From NCBI RefSeq assembly GCF_032118995.1, contig NC_092651.1:16679349-16743348 (forward strand): a stretch of 64,000 nucleotides of DNA. The letters run 5' to 3'. Positions 58,601 through 64,000 of the stretch are shown in pieces. Under the pieces are notes generated by a model that searched no databases, had not been told where the DNA came from, and saw nothing but the letters and a program-made list of their open reading frames with translations. The DNA is from Asterias amurensis. Its lineage: Eukaryota; Echinodermata; Asteroidea; Forcipulatida; Asteriidae. Within the stretch, counting starts at the first letter, position 1; each line of letters begins with the position of its first letter. The position numbers were made by a program, and so were the translations under genes.

Positions 58601-59951
58601 GAGCACCTTGAAATGTTTCAGTAGAAGATGAAATTTTCACTCATCCGCAGTATTAAAATAAAATTTAAATATAAGCAATCTTTCCCTCTTATTTTTTTTC
58701 TGGCTTGTTATCTAATTCAGGTCCAAGCCCACAAAGACAGACCTTCATGTATGGAGGGCATTGGCAGATGTTGAGATACCAGACCGCTATCCCTGGATCC
58801 GATTGTGGAAGCAGCTCGTCAGCTCAGTGCCTGGTGAAACAAGAGACAGGTACCAGACCTTAATAGAAATAATTAGAAGAGTGCTGTAGAGTTTTTGTAT
58901 CAATCTTCCCTGAGCAGTATATTGCAGGAGAGGTCGTGGATTGGTTGGGGTAATAATGTCGGAAGCGTTTTGAGATACCCTCGGTGTGAAAAGTGCTATA
59001 AAACTGGTTATTATTATTATTATTATTATTGGTTTTTCCAAAGTAATGCTAATTTATGCATGCATGTTCTCCCTACTTCAGTAATTTGCCTTGATATAAT
59101 ATTGCAGAATTACAGACAGTTATTAATTTTTTTAAATAATTATTTTACGGTTACCATGTGTTTCAGTTTAAAAAATTAGCAGTCTAAAAAATTAGCAGAG
59201 AAAAAAATATATAGTCAAAATGGACATATTTCATTTTTTACAGCCCACTTTCTTAGCCCCGCCCTAAATAGGCAAGATTTGAGATCTTTACATAAAGGGT
59301 ACATAAAACAACTGTAGGAAGTTTGATGCTTTTACCACAAAGTGCACAATTTTTCCACATGCGGGGCTTAGCAGCTGGGCTAACGGTACTCGGTTATAGT
59401 GAGGGCAACTTGAATGCAAGACATCCACTGTTTACCATTGAGTATCTTTCCCACTTGACCAATTTTATGCAAGTAGCAGTTTAGCATCTGCAAGAACGGA
59501 CTCTAGCTGAACTCTCTGTTGGTCATCAAGTGGTCAAGACATTCTATGCACTTAAGATTGCAGTTAGGGTGGTCAGTTTGAGTCCCCACTTGATTTGTTG
59601 ATTTCCTAATGCTTTGTTTTGTAGACATTATGAAATAGTGCACAAAGGTCATTACCAGGAATCGAACCCACCCCCTTAATGTAATTGTGTTTCTTTAATC
59701 CTAGATGGCCCACACCAGCCAGATGTTTTACGTCCAAGGTACCCTTTGACCGTCCCTACCAGACTCCTTCCCCTCGGCGCCTTCACGGAATCAACCCCAT
59801 CTTCAGTGGCTCTCCGTTAAGTCTCCGCGCTCGGCATTTCTCGGAGCCCACTCATCACTCCAGAGAGGGTGGTGGCTTAAGACTGCGGCAGGCGAGCTTC
59901 GATGTAAGGGAGTCTCTGGGTGGTCTGAAAGCTAAATTATTCCAGGAATAA
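44414..59951 (+). CDS. ANKLE2: ANKLE2 / LEM4 (ankyrin repeat and LEM domain protein), 12 coding exons, 969 codons
   Basis: In animals this ER and inner-nuclear-membrane protein promotes dephosphorylation of BAF at mitotic exit (through PP2A and VRK1), allowing nuclear envelope reassembly. Coding exons: 44414-44855, 45299-45465, 46392-46556, 48636-48824, 49666-49788, 50890-50965, 51530-51717, 52644-52750, 53702-53838, 56385-57324, 58721-58849, 59705-59951. Phases agree at every junction and sum to 2910 nt with one terminal TAA. Human ANKLE2 is 938 residues. Order: LEM domain, RNase-H-like/viroplasmin-type segment, ankyrin repeats, VPLLR-type and YWEFL-type conserved blocks, a long disordered region, and a conserved C-terminal domain. 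The first exon shown is preceded by an acceptor (TTTCAG), so an upstream exon, possibly with the membrane anchor seen in human, may be missing from this model. Confidence 0.94.
44881..45195 (+). repeat. Arm of a 300-bp inverted repeat (left)
   Basis: Starts 25 bp after the exon 1 donor of ANKLE2. The same sequence occurs in inverse orientation at 61433-61746, with shared blocks such as CCTGGACTTCCTGCAGGCAC and AAAATATAAGATTTTATG (read in inverse). Probably two copies of one interspersed element. Confidence 0.8.
45540..46120 (+). repeat. MITE M1 copy split by a LINE fragment
   Basis: M1 sequence at about 45540-45595 and 45797-46120 is interrupted by the LINE 3' end at 45596-45796, so the LINE inserted into the older MITE. 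In ANKLE2 intron 2. The gtgcccttg-type repeat follows at 46150-46315. Confidence 0.65.
45596..45796 (+). mobile_element. 3' end of a CR1/L2-like LINE
   Basis: The frame 45607-45717 encodes [20 protein letters not shown] followed by [12 protein letters not shown] and TAA, the characteristic C-terminal end of non-LTR reverse transcriptase open frames of the CR1/L2 type. Behind it is a short 3' UTR and a (TGAT)n tail. Strongly 5'-truncated, hence inactive. Confidence 0.75.
46392..49788 (+). CDS. ANKLE2: ANKLE2 exons 3-5: ankyrin region
   Basis: Exon 3 has [20 protein letters not shown] (human IWSNPRYLIGSGDNPTI). Exon 4 has [20 protein letters not shown] and LMYPDD, then [12 protein letters not shown]. 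Exon 5 has [20 protein letters not shown]. These are the helical ankyrin units of the family. Exon 4 and 5 borders are GT-AG and in phase 0. Confidence 0.93.
46557..48635 (+). other. ANKLE2 intron 3
   Basis: 46600-46745 carries the GTGCCCTT-type repeat. 46770-47100 carries a GC-richer patch followed by a TTGAGGGAAAATCGAGGGAA inverted pair. 47160-48350 is T-rich sequence without recognisable coding content. 48361-48542 is an M8 foldback. Confidence 0.5.
49876..50440 (+). repeat. MITE M1 copy interrupted by a GTGCCCTT repeat
   Basis: Both M1 ends are present. An insertion of the GTGCCCTTGCCCTTTCAAAA family occupies about 50187-50362. In ANKLE2 intron 5. Confidence 0.7.
50890..53838 (+). CDS. 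ANKLE2: ANKLE2 exons 6-9: conserved central region
   Basis: Exon 7 reads [11 protein letters not shown]...[12 protein letters not shown]...AGPMSPSE, matching human HYYVPLLRAED...IGELWSPD...AGPLSPAK. Exon 8 contains [16 protein letters not shown] and exon 9 contains [29 protein letters not shown]. These blocks lie between the ankyrin repeats and the disordered region in all family members I know. Confidence 0.93.
50998..51376 (+). repeat. MITE M1 copy in ANKLE2 intron 6
   Basis: Full-length element starting only about 30 bp after the exon 6 donor. Both ends recognisable. Confidence 0.8.
52046..52165 (+). repeat. tRNA-like SINE head
   Basis: Contains GTTGCATGCCGAGTAGTTAG and a B-box-like GTGGGTTCGAGTCCTGG, hence a tRNA-derived promoter. 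The 3' part degenerates into M5-like sequence (52235-52312). Confidence 0.55.
52527..52617 (+). repeat. (ATTG)n microsatellite
   Basis: About 22 uninterrupted ATTG units, 25 bp before the polypyrimidine tract of ANKLE2 exon 8. A shorter (ATTG) run is at 52375-52410. Confidence 0.97.
53205..53278 (+). repeat. (GGTCACT)n short tandem repeat and reversed SINE
   Basis: Several ACTGGTC/ACTGGTCACT units. They are followed at 53290-53495 by a tRNA-SINE fragment in inverse orientation, with AATCACAAGAACCATCTCTG and CAGGTACCCATTCACCCA. In ANKLE2 intron 8. Confidence 0.7.
54050..54245. repeat. Foldback M5 (CCCAATTTCATAAACATG)
   Basis: Ends GGCCCAATTTCATAAACATG and GCGTTTTGAAATTGGGCCC with repeated TGCTTAGCA motifs. 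Relatives are at 20240-20312, 24032-24075 and 60960-61235. Confidence 0.6.
54851..55195 (+). repeat. MITE M1 copy in ANKLE2 intron 9
   Basis: Diverged copy with a partial internal duplication (TTTCTCAAAAACTACGTTAC appears twice at 55042-55096). Confidence 0.7.
55320..55690 (+). repeat. Repeats of ACACCGATGTGTGTTAGCAC
   Basis: Three copies of a block containing CACCGATGTGTGTTAGCACT (55344, 55422, 55570). Two are followed by tRNA-like GGGATTCGAACCCACGACC. A related fragment is at 6135-6250. Confidence 0.65.
55724..56112 (+). repeat. tRNA-derived SINE in ANKLE2 intron 9
   Basis: Full copy: head GTCGTGGCCGAGCGGATAAG, body GGGTAAATGGGTACCTGTGA, tail AAAGCGCGATATAAAAACGAG with ATT repeats. About 270 bp before exon 10. 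Confidence 0.8.
56385..59951 (+). CDS. ANKLE2: ANKLE2 exons 10-12: disordered region and C-terminal domain
   Basis: Exon 10 (940 nt) is rich in Ser, Thr, Glu and Gly with little conservation except [11 protein letters not shown], as expected of the phosphorylated disordered segment. It ends ACFILG. Exons 11 and 12 encode [35 protein letters not shown] and [12 protein letters not shown]...SPRR, parallel to human [23 protein letters not shown]...RWKSAV...WPSPAV. The stop is TAA at 59949-59951. Confidence 0.93.
57764..58140. repeat. Foldback MITE M2 copy in ANKLE2 intron 10
   Basis: Third copy of the AAAGGAACACGTTGCCTTGG palindrome. From 58380 to 58545 there is a weaker foldback beginning GATTTCACAAAGATC. 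Confidence 0.8.
58905..59035 (+). repeat. SINE 3' portion in ANKLE2 intron 11
   Basis: Only the last third of the SINE is present: TGGGGTAATAATGTCGGAAG, GTGAAAAGTGCTATAAAACT, then (ATT)n. Confidence 0.65.
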
Positions 59952-61432
59952 TCATGTTCTGCTGCGTTTTTGGGGGGTTTGTTTAGAACCTTCCTTGTCT
60001 CACAAAAGTCATATATTGCGCCACAGCACCTTGCAAACCATTACCTGGGGTCGATTTCACAAAGAGTTATACAAATTGCATGGATAGTCCTAAGTTAGGA
60101 CGAGTAACTGGTCCTAACTAGAGATAAGACTAGTCATAACTCTTTGTGAAATCCACCCCAGGTGCTTGGTAAATGAAGTGGGTCTCATAATTCAAACGAA
60201 GTCCCACATACCTTGCAGGAAAATACTGAATATTGAAGCAGCAGGAGCGTCACTGAGTGACAGATATGAGCGCTACATGTATATAAGAAGCCAATAATAT
60301 TTATTATTATTAACAACCTGTAAGGTTGGTTTGGTGAGTTCTGTATGCAAATCAGGTTTTTGCTTGGCTGTGCATTACCATACCAATCAAAATAAGGGGC
60401 AGAGCTGGGAATAGGTTTTTGTGGAGTTTATGTACCTAGGTATGACTAGGCCTTTAAATCCAGACTGTCCTGGTATCTGTTTCTGTATTTTGATATGAAA
60501 GGCAAATCAACATTTCTATTGGATTTAGTTTTAAAGGCAAGCAACAGGAATATCATAATGCTAATCACATCAAGAGTCGCATAGGTTCAAGCCATGGCCA
60601 GGGATTAGAAACTTCAGACTTTGATCTAAGTTTCCGTCCGGCTGCCTGGTGAAAAAAAGAGCTTATTTTTTTCCAGATATGAACAAATCCTTCCCTTTTG
60701 ATCTAATTTTCTTGCGCTGAGGATACTGTTCCCCAAAGCTCCTTACAATCTATATATTAAGAAAGGTGCAAATGCTATCGTTTCAACGTACCTCCTATAA
60801 TTTGGATCCTATTTTTTTGAAACCTTTTAGTCTGCAGTTGCTCTTACTCCAACATGGCTTGGGTCACTGTATCAGTCTCTACTTCAGTATTGATGATAAG
60901 TTCTGCAAGCCACAGCCAAATGATGTATCCTGACATGGCCTAAGCACCATGGGGCACTCACAGAAACGTCTTTAAGCAGACGTTTCCTGCTAAGGTTTTC
61001 TGCTTACATTTTCTAGATAATGACCGTTGCTTACCATAAGCTTGAGAAAGAGCATACTAACTTAACAGAAAAAAATAAGTAGAAAAATTGCAAAACATTT
61101 TTCTGCTAAGCAGAAATGAGCTGGATACCAGTTAAAAATTGTACCAGTTTGGCTGGTATCCTTATGCTGGAAAGCAACATTTTTTTATGCTAAGCTACTT
61201 TTTGTGCTTAAGCAGCTTTATGAAATTGAGCCCAGATGAGTGAGTGAATAGTACAAATCCGATGTGAGCGCACAAATGTACTGTTCAAATCTTCTTGACC
61301 GTTTATCAATGCCGTTTATGAAAGACAACTTTGCTCACTCGTATTTTTTCTATTGTAGTAAGCATGAACAGTTGCTGTATGAAACCCTTGTCAGAAACAG
61401 TAACTATGGTTTAGTCTTCATCTATAGACCCT
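59952..61432 (+). other. 3' flank of ANKLE2
   Basis: Probable 3' UTR followed by repeats: an M4 foldback at 60052-60167 and an M5 foldback at 60960-61235. No canonical AATAAA could be confidently assigned as the poly(A) signal. No further gene seen. Confidence 0.45.
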
Positions 61433-61746
61433 GTGAACTTGTTAACAATAAGTGAGACCTTGTGCATTCTTTTGGTATTCTGGCAGGCAAGATACTGCAC
61501 TGGTCGTATGGGAAAATTGACATTTTGTGTCGTAATTTCCACATAAATCCAAGAGTTATGGAGGTAAAAGCTGGACAAGTTTTGAGATGTGCCCCCTTTC
61601 ATCAAATCAAAAGTTGATAAGAAGTAGACAGTGCAACCCACATAAAATATAAGATTTTATGTTTTCTTCTATTAGGCTGTGTACAAATCGTGCCTGCAGG
61701 AAGTCCAGGCTCTGTGGCTCTTTTGTAAACATGTGATGTCACATGT
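61433..61746 (-). repeat. Arm of a 300-bp inverted repeat (right)
   Basis: Inverse copy of 44881-45195. The two arms enclose ANKLE2 exons 2-12. Confidence 0.8.
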
Positions 61747-64000
61747 CACATCGTCTATACTAAAGTCAGGTTCATAAAGTTCACATCAGTTGACCTGTGC
61801 TGAACTCCTGTGAACCATTCACTGCAAAAACAGGCATGTGACGTCAAAATTGGTGTCGCATTCGCATATTCTCCGGAAGTATGAGCCGAGCTCTATATTT
61901 TGTAGCTGCAGCTCACAACTAGGCCCTACTCATCCACCTTTGTCTCGGCCAAATCGTGAGACTGAACAATGTGGCAGGGTTAACCCTGTTGTCTTCCTTC
62001 TTTCTAACCTTTCTGGTACTCCAAAATGTGAACCATTGATACTCTGTAAGACATAAAGGGAAATGGCAGGCATGCATGGTATGCTTCCTAATTTAGTCCA
62101 TTTTCGAAATGTTGTGCGCGTTGAATATTATGAGATTTTTTTCAAACAGTTTACAAAAAACCATCAACGCTCCTTTCATATGTAGATAGGTCCCAGTACT
62201 CAATAAGATTTTTTATTTTATTTGTTCGCCCAGGCTCAAATATCATGGGTGAAAAGTAATCCAAAAGTATACCTTACATGACGATGTCCCAACAAATAGT
62301 TTGGTCATTCATAAGTCTTTTCTGTACTCTCATAATCAATTTGGCCTATTTTTTCAGAGAGTCCTTTTATCTTTATTTATGGACAAACCCCCACTTTACA
62401 ATTGCCAAACAATATGCTGGAAGTGTGAATGGTTTAGTTATCTGCGCATGCTTTTTAAATGCATACAAGGCGTGGTATCGCATTGCAGGAAAGCCCAAGG
62501 CAATTACTATGCAAAAACACGCTGATTTTGAAAGCTGTAACTATTAGGCAAAATACAGCAAGTAGGATTTGAAACTTTGCATGGTGGAAATACGATAAAA
62601 GGTTTGCGGTAACACACCATGTAATGATAATCTCTAAATGAGTTGGGGTGGTTCTGAAAAGAACCGTTGGTTTCAACTTGATGTTTCGATCAGTATGCTC
62701 TGATCGTCTTCTGGAGAAAGCTGGACTCTACAAAATACAGTAGCAAGTTTAAACACGTGCCTTAGCAATGCATGTACATATGAACACAGTTTAAACTTGT
62801 TGACACTTTTGCATGAAACGGACAGTTGTTAACAGTTCACGCACTATACAATTGTCGATGTTATGTACATATTTTTGATACGAAAAGGGTTACAGAAGAG
62901 GCGAACTTTTTGATACGAAGGGGTAACCGACGAGGCGAAATTACTGGAAAAGTTTAGTTTCGTTTTTGACTTGGTTTGCATCAAATTGTCCTGCTAATGC
63001 CAGCAGCCATATTGATTTCGATTGACTGCTCTCTCACCACCGGACATGCTGGGTGGTCTAGTGGTGAAGATCTAACCTAGAATGCGGGGGTTCGCTGGGT
63101 TCGACTCCCACCCGAGTAGTATAGGCCCCTGGGAGTTTTCTCCTGCATGACTTTGAAAAGCACGAGTATACATGTACATTGTAAATAGGTAAAAACAAAA
63201 TAAGATTCTTTATATCTCCGATGCAATGAATACGTGTATTTAAACACGGAAAGTATCTGATCACACTTACTTAAAATTTGCTGTGAATAATGTTTCAGTT
63301 GAAACTTGGCAATGTCTATGCAAGAAAATTAATGTACAGATCGGCAATAGGATGCAGTGTTGGCGTTTTCATACGGATTAAGGGTGGACGAAAGGGAGAA
63401 CGAAAGGGATCTACACAATGCAAGGACTTCAAACACTATGTGGACTTATACACACGTCCACACAGTGTTTTATTTTGTACAGTGTTGAAGAATATGATTT
63501 TTCTGAAGTGCACGAAACAAATGAATTCGTCCATAGAGTGTATGCTCGAAGAGCTGTGTTTGTTTGCACCAGTACTCTAGCTTAAAATATGCAAAATAAT
63601 AAAGTAAAAGTAAAGCATGATATTTATGTTTATAAGTGTGTAAGCAGTAAGCACCCACACTGAAATGAGTTTTTAATTATGTGCCTGCAGGTGTCTATAC
63701 TCATGCCCCTGCATGTAAAAAGTATAAATATATTATGAAGTTTTTTCTATTGTGATTTAAGTGTGTCCTGTTTCAATTGCTGGTAATTGTTCTGTTGTAA
63801 TGTTGTAATGCATGAATGAGGTGAAACTCTTCGGGGTGCGTGGTTAGCGCCCCCTCTCGGCACAGTCTGATAATTGTTTAACTCGGTCTAGACAGTTACA
63901 CTGTACGGTTCCTTATCAATATTTGAGATACATTTATTACTATCGTATGCCATAATTGTTGACTTTGGTGACAAAGGGTGAAACCAGGTGGCGGATACCC
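61747..64000. other. Right-hand intergenic stretch
   Basis: Open frames of 89 codons (62278-62547) and 96 codons (63290-63580) show no recognisable motif. 62565-62720 holds a repeat with AGAACCGTTGGTTTCAAC, also at 39045-39200 and 44275-44340. 63050-63120 looks like a tRNA-derived SINE head (GGTGGTCTAGTGGTGAAGAT with GGTTCGACTCCCACCCGAG). Confidence 0.45.

Noticed and set aside
62278..62547. 89-codon hydrophobic plus-strand frame as a membrane protein gene
   Set aside because: Hydrophobicity comes from AT-rich sequence. No family resemblance and no splice or promoter context.

Overview
The window is animal nuclear DNA: AT-rich, intron-dense, and full of short foldback transposons and tRNA-derived SINEs. 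The gene repertoire and one abundant MITE family (ends like AAAGGCACTGGACACTATTG) suggest an echinoderm, most likely a sea star. That taxonomic call is inference from memory of such genomes, not a measured match. Exon models below were built by hand from reading-frame continuity, GT/GC...AG borders and family resemblance. None was checked by search or RNA data.

Layout, left to right. (1) Near 4.3-4.4 kb on the minus strand is what looks like the first coding exon of a calponin-homology protein (LIMCH1/LMO7 type); the rest of that gene would lie off the left edge. (2) From about 7.4 to 19.5 kb on the minus strand is the standout locus: a probable non-coding host gene made of short exons, with one C/D-box snoRNA in almost every intron. 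There are 19 snoRNAs in three families: seven U14 (SNORD14) copies, nine almost identical copies of a 93-nt snoRNA I cannot assign (family A), and three copies of a snoRNA with a guide matching 28S rRNA (family C). Part of the locus (about 14.9-17.6 kb) is a recent tandem array with a unit of about 600 bp. (3) From 19.5 to 23.4 kb I see only transposon debris and probable 3' flank. (4) From 23.48 to 40.86 kb on the minus strand is a complete voltage-sensing phosphatase gene (VSP/TPTE) of 16 coding exons and 599 codons. A 1.6-kb DNA transposon with an 8-bp target duplication sits exactly on the 5' splice site of exon 12. (5) From 44.41 to 59.95 kb on the plus strand is a 12-exon ANKLE2 (LEM4) gene, 969 codons, head-to-head with VSP. 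(6) From 60 to 64 kb are repeats, including one arm of a 300-bp inverted repeat whose other arm lies in ANKLE2 intron 1.

The genes are not obviously related in function. VSP converts membrane voltage into phosphoinositide dephosphorylation. ANKLE2 acts at the nuclear envelope and ER. The snoRNA locus serves ribosomal RNA processing and methylation. The biology most worth following up is the multi-copy U14/orphan snoRNA host gene and the transposon that appears to have replaced a GT donor with a GC donor in VSP.
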